The translations under genes were made by a program, and so were the position numbers. Shown one piece after another: positions 15,937 through 24,433 of a stretch of DNA of 56,671 nucleotides; positions within the stretch are counted from its first letter, which is position 1; every line of letters begins with the position of its first letter. The notes beneath the pieces are model-generated. The model did no database searches, had not been told where the DNA came from, and was given only the letters and a program-made list of their open reading frames with translations. The DNA comes from JACCTH01 sp035281645 (GTDB taxonomy: Bacteria; Actinomycetota; Acidimicrobiia; Spongiisociales; ZC4RG35), in the NCBI GenBank assembly GCA_035281645.1, contig DATEDN010000085.1, forward strand, positions 1-56,671, written 5' to 3'.

Positions 15937-17382
15937 TCAGGTTCGCGCCAGCCAGCTCTGCTCGCGACAAAGCTCTTCGACCTCGTCGAGCTTGCGCGGG
16001 ACCATGTGGGTGAGGTTTTCGTGCCCATCCTCGGTGATGAGGATGTCGTCTTCGATGCGGACCCCGATCCCACGAAACTCCTCGGGGATCTTGTGGGTGA
16101 CCTTCTCCGCTTTCTCTTTGCCCTCCTGCAACCGCCTTTTGGCTCCGGCGGGATCGATGAGCATCGCTTCCATTTGCTCATCGAGGTCGTAAGGGAAAAG
16201 AGCGAACTCGATCTCCTCCCGGCGATCTATGTATAAGCCGGGCTCGACCGTGAAGGCCATTCCCCGCTCGAGGCTACGTGGTTTTCCTTCCACCCGATAA
16301 GTCCCGGCATCGTGCACGTCCATTCCCAGCCAATGGCTTGTGCCATGCATGAAGAACTCCCGATGGTGGTTCATGGCCAAAGAGTCCTCCACTCCCCGGG
16401 GGAGAAGGCCGAGTTCCACCAACCCTTCGGTCAGGATCTCGCTGGCGATCTCGTTGGTGGAACGAATCGTCGCTCCGGGACGGGTAGCGGCTATTGCTGC
16501 CTTCTGCGCCTCTAGCACCACCTCGTAGACCGCGGCTTGTGGGGAGCTGAACTGGCCATTGGCCGGCCAGGTGCGGGTGATATCGGAGGAGAAGTAGTCG
16601 ATCTCACAAGCCGCATCGATGAGAACCAGGTCGCCGTCCTCAATCATGCGATCGTTCTCCGTGTAATGGAGGATGCAGGCGTTGGGTCCGGAGGCGACGA
16701 TCGACGGATAGCCGTTGCGCGGTGACCCGCCCTCCCTCCATACGTATTCCATGGCCGCCTGCACCTGATATTCAGCCAGCTCCGGTCGGCCAAAGCGCAT
16801 CGCCTCCATATGGCCCAGGGCGGAAAGCTCGCAGGCAGCCCGCAAGCTCTCGATCTCACTCGCCGACTTACGAAGGCGCATGTCCGCCACCAACGGGGTG
16901 AGGTCGCAAATGCCGCTTGGCATGGCCTTACCGGTGCGGTTCTGGTAGTTACGCGCCTTGACGAGTAGGCCCCGCACCCGGGCGTCGTGGCCGGGATGGC
17001 CGCCGCGGTAATAGAGCATTTCCCGGCCGAGCAGTAGTCGGGGCAGCACTGAGTCGATCTCGGCGATGGTGTAGGCCCCGTCGGCCTGAAATCGCTCCTT
17101 GGCACCTTCGATGCCGACCCGATAGCCATTCCAGATCTCGAGGTCGCGATCGCGAGGTCGGACGAAGAGGTGATATTCCCCGTCGGGATGACCGGGCACG
17201 ATGACCGCCAGCGCCTCGGGCTCGTGGAACCCGGTCAGATAGAAGAACTCAGAGTCTTGACGGAATTCGTGATTGACGTCGTCGTTGCGGACGGTCTCGT
17301 CGGCAGCGGGGATGAGCGCGACCGCGTTGGGGCCGATGCTCGCCGCCAGGCTGGCGCGGTGGTGTCGGAATCGATCGGTCAT
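15937..17382 (-). CDS. pepP: Xaa-Pro aminopeptidase (aminopeptidase P) with an insertion
   Basis: 481 residues. Removes N-terminal residues preceding proline. The N-terminal creatinase-like domain includes DSEFFYLTGFHEPEAL. The pita-bread domain has all five metal ligands in context: LIDAACEIDYFSSDITRTWP (two Asp), HGTSHWLGMDVHD (His), FTVEPGLYID (Glu) and IGVRIEDDILIT (Glu). Between the last two motifs there is an insertion of roughly 45 residues, rich in Glu and Lys, where relatives have about ten. The ligands on both sides are intact, so activity is expected. Confidence 0.93.
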   Translation of the reverse strand: MTDRFRHHRASLAASIGPNAVALIPAADETVRNDDVNHEFRQDSEFFYLTGFHEPEALAVIVPGHPDGEYHLFVRPRDRDLEIWNGYRVGIEGAKERFQADGAYTIAEIDSVLPRLLLGREMLYYRGGHPGHDARVRGLLVKARNYQNRTGKAMPSGICDLTPLVADMRLRKSASEIESLRAACELSALGHMEAMRFGRPELAEYQVQAAMEYVWREGGSPRNGYPSIVASGPNACILHYTENDRMIEDGDLVLIDAACEIDYFSSDITRTWPANGQFSSPQAAVYEVVLEAQKAAIAATRPGATIRSTNEIASEILTEGLVELGLLPRGVEDSLAMNHHREFFMHGTSHWLGMDVHDAGTYRVEGKPRSLERGMAFTVEPGLYIDRREEIEFALFPYDLDEQMEAMLIDPAGAKRRLQEGKEKAEKVTHKIPEEFRGIGVRIEDDILITEDGHENLTHMVPRKLDEVEELCREQSWLART

Positions 17383-17405
17383 GCCCGGACGCTAGCCGCC
17401 CCTGT

Positions 17406-18311
17406 TCAGGTCAAGGAAAGATCGACCACCAGGGGAAAGTGATCCGAGCCCAACGGGGGGCCGAGGGTCCGATGGACCACTTGTACACCCTCGGAGTAGA
17501 GGAGGTGATCGATCGAGACTCTGAGGATGGGCCAGGCCCGGGCCGGAAAGGAATTTTCGAGGCCATAACCGCGGATGGAGTCGGCCAAGCCGGTCTCGGC
17601 CCGCAGGCGCCGGTACGGATAGGAAAACGGGCTGGCATTGAAATCGCCCACTACCACTACCGGTCCCGATTGTCCCTTCACCCATTCGGCGGCATACGCA
17701 AGCTGTTGATCGCGTAATCGCGCCCGACGGGCGGTCGAGGGGGAGAGTGGGTGAACGGCGAGAACCGCCAGCCCGTCCGGGAACCTGATTTCGACTGCTC
17801 GGGGGTCGGCGAGGCGAAACCCGAATGACGTCACCATCGCTTCCACCGGCGTCATGACCAGCGAACCGAAGATGCCTTCGGAGGGACGGGTCATGGTCAT
17901 CTCATAATCGAGATCGGCCTCGGCGACCGCTTCCTCCCAGGGCCGGCTCGCCTCGTGGAGGACGACAACGTCGGCCTGGCTTGAGCGGATGTACTCGATC
18001 ACATCACCGAAGTTCTTGTTGTCGGAGAGCAAGTTGAAAGAAAGGATGCGGAGGTCCGCCTCGTCCCCTGTCGCGCCCTTGGCCATGAAGAGCGGGAACA
18101 AGGTGCCGATGTTGATCAGCGTCACCAGACCCACGAAGAGCGCGGTCTTGGGCCAGCGCCCCAACACCAGCAACACCAGCAAGACCGTCAAGGCGATGGT
18201 CAGTTGGGGGCGAAAACTGGCGATGTTGTCGAGCACCCAGGAGAAGCGCCCGAGGTATGCGAGCAAGGAGGTGAGGGCGAGCAGCAGTGCCGTCAGGGCG
18301 ACCAGAAGCAT
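17406..18311 (-). CDS. Membrane-anchored endonuclease/exonuclease/phosphatase family protein
   Basis: 301 residues. The N-terminus has three hydrophobic helices to about residue 77 (LLVALTALLLALTSLLAYLG, then LTIALTVLLVLLVLG, then ALFVGLVTLINIGTLFPLF). The EEP domain follows: RILSFNLLSDN (Asn), VVVLHEASR (metal Glu), VVVVGDFNASP, SIDHLLY and LGSDHFPLVVD (catalytic Asp-His). The domain should face the outside. Substrates of such proteins (lipid, nucleic acid or phosphodiester) cannot be predicted. It precedes azlD on the upstream side by about 30 bases on the same strand. Confidence 0.85.
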   Translation of the reverse strand: MLLVALTALLLALTSLLAYLGRFSWVLDNIASFRPQLTIALTVLLVLLVLGRWPKTALFVGLVTLINIGTLFPLFMAKGATGDEADLRILSFNLLSDNKNFGDVIEYIRSSQADVVVLHEASRPWEEAVAEADLDYEMTMTRPSEGIFGSLVMTPVEAMVTSFGFRLADPRAVEIRFPDGLAVLAVHPLSPSTARRARLRDQQLAYAAEWVKGQSGPVVVVGDFNASPFSYPYRRLRAETGLADSIRGYGLENSFPARAWPILRVSIDHLLYSEGVQVVHRTLGPPLGSDHFPLVVDLSLT

Positions 18312-18341
18312 GGAACCTGGCAGGTTGGCAGGGACCGACGC

Positions 18342-18635
18342 CTAACCAAGCAGGAGGCGAGCCGCCCAGTAGAAGCCGAGCCCGGTGATGACGACGCCCA
18401 ACATCGAGCGCCGAAACACCAGGCCGCCGATGACCGCGCCTACAAACGCGGCGAGGTTGGGACGGCTGGCCTCGCCACCCCGGCCGATCAGGTCCTGAGT
18501 ACCGATGGCGACGAAGAGGGCCACCGCGAACACGTCGAGAAAACGCCCCAATTTGATCGATCGGTGGGCGAAGAAGAAGTAGCGCGAACTGAAGGTGATG
18601 ACCGCCACCGCCAGGATCAGAGGAAGATGGGTCAT
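18342..18635 (-). CDS. azlD: AzlD family branched-chain amino acid exporter subunit
   Basis: 97 residues with three or four hydrophobic helices: LILAVAVITFSSRYFFFAHR, FLDVFAVALFVAIGTQDL and LAAFVGAVIGGLVF. Matches the small AzlD partner of AzlC. The ATG at 18635 overlaps the azlC stop as ATGA. Related pairs export branched-chain amino acids, although substrates vary. Confidence 0.87.
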   Translation of the reverse strand: MTHLPLILAVAVITFSSRYFFFAHRSIKLGRFLDVFAVALFVAIGTQDLIGRGGEASRPNLAAFVGAVIGGLVFRRSMLGVVITGLGFYWAARLLLG

Positions 18636-19306
18636 TCCGTTGGACCCGGCACTGCCGCCGCCACGACTGCCGCCAGAAACGCGGCCGATGTCAGCTGCCA
18701 GGCGGAAGGAAGAAACTCCACTGCCAAGAAGGTGGTACCAACCGCCAGGACGGCCGAAAGCCAGCGCCGCCAACCTCGAATGATGGCCGCCGCCAGCCCC
18801 AGAAAGACGAGGGGGATGACGGCATCGAGGCCGTAGCGGACCGGGTCGAGCTCGGCACCGACGATGGCGCCGATCACGCTGGTCACCACCCACGAGGCGT
18901 AAAGGGTGAAGTCGGCCGCGGTCTTGTATGCGGCGAGGTCGGAGACGCCCTTTTCGGCTGCGGCGACCGTCAATCCGTAGGACTCATCGACCAGGATCCA
19001 CGACAGGTGGAAGCGTTGCCAGGGCGAGACCCGTCCGATGAGATCGGAAAGGTGGATCGCCATCGGGATATGTCGCAAAGCCAGGCCGGTGGTGGCCACC
19101 AGCACCGGGCCGGCGCCGAAGGGAATCAAGCCCACCATCGCCAGCTGGGCCGACCCGGAAACGATCAAGAGCGATGAGATTCCGGTGACGAGGGGGCTGA
19201 ACCCCACCTGAGCGGCGAGCGCGCCGTAGACCAGGCCAAAGACGATCAGCGGCGGAATCAACGGCAGGGTGTCAGAAAACCCCCGCCGAGAGGATGACTC
19301 AATCAT
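18632..19306 (-). CDS. azlC: AzlC family branched-chain amino acid permease
   Basis: 224 residues. Begins ESSSRRGFSDTLPLIPPLIV and contains GLVYGALAAQVGFSPLVTGI, the AzlC signature, then ALRHIPMAIHLSDLIGR and LVDESYGLTVA. Several hydrophobic helices span the protein. The ATG at 19306 is the outer edge of a 10-bp inverted repeat shared with the end of argH 33 bases upstream. azlC and azlD together form the exporter. Confidence 0.88.
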   Translation of the reverse strand: MIESSSRRGFSDTLPLIPPLIVFGLVYGALAAQVGFSPLVTGISSLLIVSGSAQLAMVGLIPFGAGPVLVATTGLALRHIPMAIHLSDLIGRVSPWQRFHLSWILVDESYGLTVAAAEKGVSDLAAYKTAADFTLYASWVVTSVIGAIVGAELDPVRYGLDAVIPLVFLGLAAAIIRGWRRWLSAVLAVGTTFLAVEFLPSAWQLTSAAFLAAVVAAAVPGPTE

Positions 19307-19349
19307 CTTGCGTAAGAACCGGGCAGTTTTCTCGGAGAATTACGCAAGA
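19306..19349. terminator. Inverted repeat in the argH-azlC gap
   Basis: Arms TCTTGCGTAA (19306-19315) and TTACGCAAGA (19340-19349). The right arm contains the last codons and stop of argH (CTTCTTGCGTAA) and the left arm touches the azlC ATG. It shares the outer arm with the perfect hairpin at 2835-2882. May end the arg transcript or tune azlC translation. Confidence 0.55.
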
Positions 19350-20653
19350 AGGGACTGGCGGAGGCGGTTGACCTGATCCTCCACGGAGAGCCCCTGCCGG
19401 GAAGGGACCACCTCGAGGTCAGAGGGCAGCAAACCGCCGCCGGCGAGGTCGTCGGCGTCGACATCGGAGAGATCCTCTCCGTCGGCGAGAAGACCGGCTA
19501 CGAGCTTTCCCACCATCTGGTGCGCAGTGCGGAAGGCGATCCCCCGGCGGACGAGATTCTCGGCGATGCCAAGAGCGTCGGTCCAGACAGACGGTGACGG
19601 CGGATCGAAAGTGGCGGTAGCGATCAGGCGGGCAAGCACCCGACTGCTCGCCCCCAACGTGTCATCAAGCCAGAAAAGGGCGGGCTTGTCCTCCTGGAGA
19701 TCGCGGTTGTAGGAAAGCGGAAGGCCCTTTTGCAGTGCGAGCAATGCCGTCAGCTGACCGATGGCACCGGCGGCCCTGCCGCGCACGAGCTCGGCCACAT
19801 CCGGATTCTTCTTTTGCGGCAGAGCCGAGGAGCCGGTCGTGAACTCGTCGGCCAGCTGCACCCAGGCGAACTCGAGCGAGGACCAGAGCACCAGCTCCTC
19901 GGCCAGACGGGAGAGGTGGACCATCGCCTGGGTGGCCACAAAGCCGAACTCGGCCACGAGGTCACGACTCGATACCGCGTCGAGGGAGTTCTCGAAGGTG
20001 GTGACAAACCCGAGCCGGGCGGCCGTCAGAGCGGGGTCAAGCGGCAGCGACGACCCGGCTGAGGCGCCGGCGCCGAGCGGCGAAGCCGAAAGCCTCTTAT
20101 CCAGATCAGCCAGGCGCTCGCGGTCGCGGTGCAGCGCCCAGGCGTGAGCCAGGAGGTGATGGCCAAGGGTCGATCGTTGGGCCTGCTGAAGGTGGGTATA
20201 GGTGGCCACCGCCGTTCCCGCATGCCGGCTCGCCTGATCGGCCAGCGCCTCGATCAGAGTGGCGATGTCTTGGCGACGTGCTGTGACCGCGCTTCGCAGG
20301 TACAGCCGAAGATCGAGGGCGATCTGGTCATTGCGCGAGCGACCGGTGTGCAATTTCCCACCTACCTCCCCGACCAGTTCGGTGAGCCTCCTCTCGACCG
20401 AGCTATGGACATCCTCATCGGTGTCGAGGAACTGGAAAGAACCGGCCGACGCCTCTTCGGCGATTGCCTGCAGACCTTTTCTGAGCACTTCGCCTTCGTC
20501 GCTTCGGAGAAGCCCGACCTCGGTGAGCATCTCGACGTGGGCCTTGGATCCTTCGACATCGCAGGCGAGCAGCCGGCGATCGGCATGGTCAACCGTAAAG
20601 GCCCACAACTCCTCATCCGGTGGTGCCGAAAAGCGACCGCCCCAGAGGGTCAT
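19340..20653 (-). CDS. argH: Argininosuccinate lyase
   Basis: 437 residues. Final step of arginine synthesis: splits argininosuccinate to arginine and fumarate. The fumarase/aspartase signature TTGSSALPQKKNPDVAEL is intact; also DEDVHSSVERRLTE, GGKLHTGRSRNDQIALDLRL and YTHLQQAQRSTLGHHLLAHA with the catalytic His region. Shorter than many ArgH proteins (about 460) but with no missing motif. It is the last gene of the arg operon, separated from argG by a copy of repeat family A. Confidence 0.96.
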   Translation of the reverse strand: MTLWGGRFSAPPDEELWAFTVDHADRRLLACDVEGSKAHVEMLTEVGLLRSDEGEVLRKGLQAIAEEASAGSFQFLDTDEDVHSSVERRLTELVGEVGGKLHTGRSRNDQIALDLRLYLRSAVTARRQDIATLIEALADQASRHAGTAVATYTHLQQAQRSTLGHHLLAHAWALHRDRERLADLDKRLSASPLGAGASAGSSLPLDPALTAARLGFVTTFENSLDAVSSRDLVAEFGFVATQAMVHLSRLAEELVLWSSLEFAWVQLADEFTTGSSALPQKKNPDVAELVRGRAAGAIGQLTALLALQKGLPLSYNRDLQEDKPALFWLDDTLGASSRVLARLIATATFDPPSPSVWTDALGIAENLVRRGIAFRTAHQMVGKLVAGLLADGEDLSDVDADDLAGGGLLPSDLEVVPSRQGLSVEDQVNRLRQSLLA

Positions 20654-20670
20654 AAACCCGTTTTCCGGGG

Positions 20671-20720
20671 TTCTGTGGGCTCACAGATAGGTACAGCCAC
20701 CCTGTGAACCCTGGGTTCGC
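20671..20720 (-). repeat. Intergenic repeat family A, copy 3
   Basis: On the minus strand reads GCGAACCCAGGGTTCACAG, then a variable middle, then CCTATCTGTG and GAGCCCACAGAA. It matches copy 2 over the whole 50 bases except the left half of the central stem, which has diverged (GGTGGCTGT). It fills most of the argG-argH gap. Confidence 0.85.
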
Positions 20721-20723
20721 TTT

Positions 20724-21926
20724 TCACTCGCCCTCCCCGAGGCGCTCCTCGCCGAGGCGGCGGAGACGGAGGGCGTTGAGGCGAATGAAACCGGCGGCGT
20801 CGGCCTGGTCGTAGACGTCGTCCTGTTCGAATGTGGCAGTGGCCTGGTCGTAAAGGTCGTACTTCTCCGACCGGCGACCCTCGACGATGACGTTTCCTTT
20901 GTAGAGGCGCAACCGCGCCTCGCCGTTGACTCGCTTCTGCACCTCGTCCATGAATGCCTGGAGTGCTCGGCGTTCGGGCGAGAACCAAAAGCCGTTGTAC
21001 ACCATCTCGGCGTACCTGGGGACGAGCTCATCGCGCAGATGAGCAACCTCACGATCGAGAGTGATCGACTCGACTGCCCGATGGGCGTGTTGGAGAAGGG
21101 TGCCGCCCGGGGTCTCATACACCCCGCGGCTTTTGATGCCCACGAACCGGTTCTCGACGATGTCCACTCGTCCCACCCCGTGGCGCCCGGCGAAGTGATT
21201 GGCCTCGGTGAGGAGCTCGACCGGCCCCAGCTTGCGACCGTCGATCGCCACCGGATTGCCGGCTTCGAAGGCAACAGTGACGACCTCGGATTCATCAGGC
21301 GCCTCTTCGGGATCGGTGGTGAGCCGGAACATCCCATTTGGTGGACTCGTCCAGGGATCCTCGAGCACCCCGCCTTCATAAGAGACGTGGAGCAGATTGG
21401 CGTCGATCGAGTAGGGCTTCTCGGCGGTGACCGGCACCGGGATCCCCCGCGCCGCGGCGTAGGACACGAGGTCGGCCCGACCCCGCAACTTCCACTCCCG
21501 CCAGGGGGCGATGATTCGAATTTCGGGGTCGAGGGCGAATGCGGAGAGCTCGAAGCGGACCTGGTCGTTTCCTTTCCCGGTGGCGCCGTGGGCGATCGCG
21601 TCCGCCCCCGTGGCCTTGACGGTCCGCATCAGCCCCCGAGTGATGATCGGACGAGCGAGGGAGGTGCCGAGCAGGTAGTACCACTCGTAGACCGCGCTGG
21701 CCCGGAGGGCGGGGAAAACGGCGTCGCGCACGAATTCCTCGCGCAGATCTTCCACCACCGCCTCCACCGCACCAGTGGCGAGAGCCTTTTGGCGGGCAAC
21801 CTCGGACTCTTCTCCCTGGCCAACGTCGGCCGTGTAGCAAACGACCTCGGCGTCCTTCTCCTCGATCAGCCAGGCCAGGATCACCGAGGTGTCGAGTCCA
21901 CCCGAATAAGCCAGGACCACTCTCAT
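20724..21926 (-). CDS. argG: Argininosuccinate synthase
   Basis: 400 residues. Joins citrulline and aspartate using ATP. The P-loop is VLAYSGGLDTSVILAWL at the N-terminus; GATGKGNDQVRFEL, YSIDANLLHVSYEGG and SRGVYETPGGTLL are family motifs. The ATG at 21926 overlaps the argR stop as ATGA. The position after argR is standard for actinobacterial arg operons. Confidence 0.97.
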   Translation of the reverse strand: MRVVLAYSGGLDTSVILAWLIEEKDAEVVCYTADVGQGEESEVARQKALATGAVEAVVEDLREEFVRDAVFPALRASAVYEWYYLLGTSLARPIITRGLMRTVKATGADAIAHGATGKGNDQVRFELSAFALDPEIRIIAPWREWKLRGRADLVSYAAARGIPVPVTAEKPYSIDANLLHVSYEGGVLEDPWTSPPNGMFRLTTDPEEAPDESEVVTVAFEAGNPVAIDGRKLGPVELLTEANHFAGRHGVGRVDIVENRFVGIKSRGVYETPGGTLLQHAHRAVESITLDREVAHLRDELVPRYAEMVYNGFWFSPERRALQAFMDEVQKRVNGEARLRLYKGNVIVEGRRSEKYDLYDQATATFEQDDVYDQADAAGFIRLNALRLRRLGEERLGEGE

Positions 21927-22363
21927 GATGTCGCTCCGATCGCTTCCAATTGAGCCTGGAGGGCGGCTCCCCCATCGACGGCGGCGGTGACGACGAGAAC
22001 CGTATCGTCGCCGGCCACGGTTCCCAGGACACCCTCAGGGGTGGAGGCATCGATTGCGGCCGCCACCACCTGCGCCGCTCCCGGCGGGGTCTTGATCACC
22101 ACGAGGTTGGCCGAAGAAGCGATGCTCTCGGCGTACGCAGCGATGGTGCGACCGAGATCACGGTCCTCGAGCGGCCCGCGATGGAAGGCATAGCGATCGC
22201 CGTTCTTCTTCGCTCCCATCGCTCCGAGGTCTCGGGAGACCGTGGCCTGAGTGACCGAGAACCCCTGACCGCTGAGGTTGTCGACCAATTGCGCCTGGCT
22301 ACGAACGGGAGCCGTCTCGATGATCCGCCGGATCGCCCGCCGGCGTGCAGCGGTTTCAGGCAT
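21923..22363 (-). CDS. argR: Arginine repressor
   Basis: 146 residues. N-terminal winged helix: RAIRRIIETAPVRSQAQLVD then FSVTQATVSRDLGAMGAKK, with the recognition helix in TQATVSRDL. The C-terminal hexamer and arginine-binding domain has VIKTPPGAAQVVAAAID and GVLGTVAGDDTVLVV. I take the ATG at 22363 (MPETAARRRAIRR), which overlaps the argD 3' end by 8 bases; the longer frame upstream is argD shadow. It should repress its own operon through sites before argC. Confidence 0.93.
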   Translation of the reverse strand: MPETAARRRAIRRIIETAPVRSQAQLVDNLSGQGFSVTQATVSRDLGAMGAKKNGDRYAFHRGPLEDRDLGRTIAAYAESIASSANLVVIKTPPGAAQVVAAAIDASTPEGVLGTVAGDDTVLVVTAAVDGGAALQAQLEAIGATS

Positions 22364-23543
22364 GCAGCGATACCGGAGCCATGGCCTTGGACAGAATGTC
22401 GAGAGCGGTATCGACCTCGGCGGCACTGACAGTCAAAGGCGGGGTCAGCCGAATCGCATCGGGTCGCACGGCATTGACGATCAAACCCCCGGCCAATGCC
22501 CGCTCCGCCACTTCGGCCGCGACTTCCCCTTCCAGTACAGCCGCCACGAGAAGCCCCCGGCCGCGCACCTGGCGGATGCCTTCGATTTGCCCCAAGCCCG
22601 ACACGAGTTGAGCTGCGCGGCTCCGGCAGTTGGCGAGCAGGTCACGTGCTTCGATCTCGTCGAGGACGGCAAGCGCCGCCGCGCAGACCACAGGCCCTCC
22701 TCCGAACGTGGTTCCGTGATCGCCTGGTTGGAAGGCTGCAGCCACCGCCTGGCGGGCCAGGCACGCGCCAATCGGAAGACCATTGGCCAGGGCTTTGGCG
22801 GAGGTGGCGATGTCGGGCTCAATCCCCCGGTCTTGCCAGGAAAACCACTGGCCGGTCCGGCCCAGGCCGGCTTGCACGTCGTCGATGATCAGCAGGGCCC
22901 CGCGGCTATCGCAGAGACTCCGCACCTTCTGCAAATAGCTGTCGGTGAGGGGGAAGACGCCACCTTCCGCCTGCACGGTTTCGAGGAGCACCGCCGCCGT
23001 GCTGTCGTCGACTTCGGCGGAGAGCGCCTCGATGTTCCCGGCGGGTACTTGGCTGAATCCGGGAGGCAATGGGGCAAATGTCGCCTGCTTCTGGGGCTGA
23101 CCGGTGGCGGCCAGGGTCGCCAGGGTGCGGCCGTGGAAGGAATCGACCAGCGACACCACGCGGTAGCGATCGACTCCGCCGACGCCTTGCCCGTAGCGGC
23201 GGGCGAGCTTGATGGCCGCTTCGTTGGCGGTGGCGCCGTCGTTGGCAAAAAAGACGCGATCGAGGCCCGAGAGCCCGACAAGCCGGTCCGCCAGTTGGGC
23301 CATCGGTTCGCTTCCAAACAGATTGGAAACGTGCACCAGCTTTGCCATTTGGTCGCCGACGGCGCGGGCCACCCGCGGGTTGGCATGGCCTACCGAGACC
23401 ACCGCGATCCCGGCGAGGAAGTCGAGGTATTTACGACCTTGATCGTCGTAAAGCCAGCAGCCGTCACCGCGCACGAAGGTCACCTCGCTCCGGGCGTAGG
23501 TCGACATCAGACGCTGGTCGATCAATTCGCGGACATTGGTCAC
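22356..23543 (-). CDS. argD: Acetylornithine aminotransferase
   Basis: 395 residues, class-III PLP aminotransferase. Converts N-acetylglutamate semialdehyde to N-acetylornithine. Motifs: FLAGIAVVSVGHANPRV, FFANDGATANEAAIKLARR, DSFHGRTLATLAATGQPQ, LLIIDDVQAGLGRTG and the PLP Lys in DIATSAKALANGLPIGACL. Start is the GTG at 23543, overlapping argB's stop as GTGA; the longer upstream frame is not coding. The usual argF gene does not follow: argD runs directly into argR. Confidence 0.95.
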   Translation of the reverse strand: MTNVRELIDQRLMSTYARSEVTFVRGDGCWLYDDQGRKYLDFLAGIAVVSVGHANPRVARAVGDQMAKLVHVSNLFGSEPMAQLADRLVGLSGLDRVFFANDGATANEAAIKLARRYGQGVGGVDRYRVVSLVDSFHGRTLATLAATGQPQKQATFAPLPPGFSQVPAGNIEALSAEVDDSTAAVLLETVQAEGGVFPLTDSYLQKVRSLCDSRGALLIIDDVQAGLGRTGQWFSWQDRGIEPDIATSAKALANGLPIGACLARQAVAAAFQPGDHGTTFGGGPVVCAAALAVLDEIEARDLLANCRSRAAQLVSGLGQIEGIRQVRGRGLLVAAVLEGEVAAEVAERALAGGLIVNAVRPDAIRLTPPLTVSAAEVDTALDILSKAMAPVSLHA

Positions 23544-24433
23544 GGCATCACCATCGTTCCTATTCCTTCCGGGGTGAAGATCTCGAGCAGGAGAGCGTGC
23601 TGAACTCGCCCGTCGAGAATGTGAGCTTGCGCCACTCCGCCCTGCAGGGCTTGCTGACACGAGGCGAGCTTGGGTCTCATCCCCCCGCCGATTTCCGTTG
23701 AGTCGTTGAGACGGACCAATTCCTCGAGGTTCATCCGCGACACCACCGACGACGGATCTTCCCGATGACGTCGAACCCCTTCGACATCGGTCAGGTAGAC
23801 GAGCTTCTGGGCCTTGAGGGCGATGGCCAGAGCTGCTGCCGCGGTGTCGGCGTTGAGGTTGTAGATCTCGCCTCCAGGACCGCCGGCGATAGGAGCGATC
23901 ACCGGCACCATTCCCGACTCGAGCAAGTCGAGTACGAGCTCCGTGCGGACGTGATCCACCTCACCGACCAGGCCGAGGTCAGGGTCGAGCTGGCGGGCGC
24001 TGAGCATGGCCCCGTCGAGACCGGTGAGGCCGACGGCCGGACAGCCGTGGCCGTTGAGCAGGGCGACGATGTGAGGGTTGATATCCCCGGCGAGAACGCG
24101 CTGCACCACCGCGACAGCATCGGGTCCGCTCACCCGGAGACCGTTCACAAACTTGGATTCGATGCCGGCCGAGTTCATCGCCGCCGAGATCTGGGGACCA
24201 CCGCCGTGCACGATCACCGGTCTGATCCCCACCATGGCCAGCAGGGTCACGTCGCCTGCAAAGCTCGCATGCAAAGAAGGGTCATCCATCGACGCCCCTC
24301 CGTATTTGACCACCACGACCTTTCCGCGAAACGCCCTGATGTAAGGAAGCGCCTCCATGAGGATGCGAGCCTTCCCCATCGAGTTGGCAATGCGGCCTTT
24401 CGTGGCGTTCGGACTTGAGTGCCCGGTCGTCAT
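23540..24433 (-). CDS. argB: Acetylglutamate kinase
   Basis: 297 residues. Phosphorylates N-acetylglutamate, usually the arginine-inhibited step. VVVKYGGASMDDP, IRPVIVHGGGPQISAAMN and the later NLNADTAAAALAIALKAQKLVYLTD segments define the amino-acid kinase fold. The N-terminal extension with alpha-helix (KARILMEALPYIRAFRGK) is typical of the arginine-sensitive hexameric form. The ATG overlaps argJ's stop as ATGA. Confidence 0.96.
   Translation of the reverse strand: MTTGHSSPNATKGRIANSMGKARILMEALPYIRAFRGKVVVVKYGGASMDDPSLHASFAGDVTLLAMVGIRPVIVHGGGPQISAAMNSAGIESKFVNGLRVSGPDAVAVVQRVLAGDINPHIVALLNGHGCPAVGLTGLDGAMLSARQLDPDLGLVGEVDHVRTELVLDLLESGMVPVIAPIAGGPGGEIYNLNADTAAAALAIALKAQKLVYLTDVEGVRRHREDPSSVVSRMNLEELVRLNDSTEIGGGMRPKLASCQQALQGGVAQAHILDGRVQHALLLEIFTPEGIGTMVMP

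Noticed and set aside
22278..23603. 441-codon plus-strand frame opposite argD
   Set aside because: High-GC antisense shadow; the minus strand encodes a complete aminotransferase with PLP motifs.
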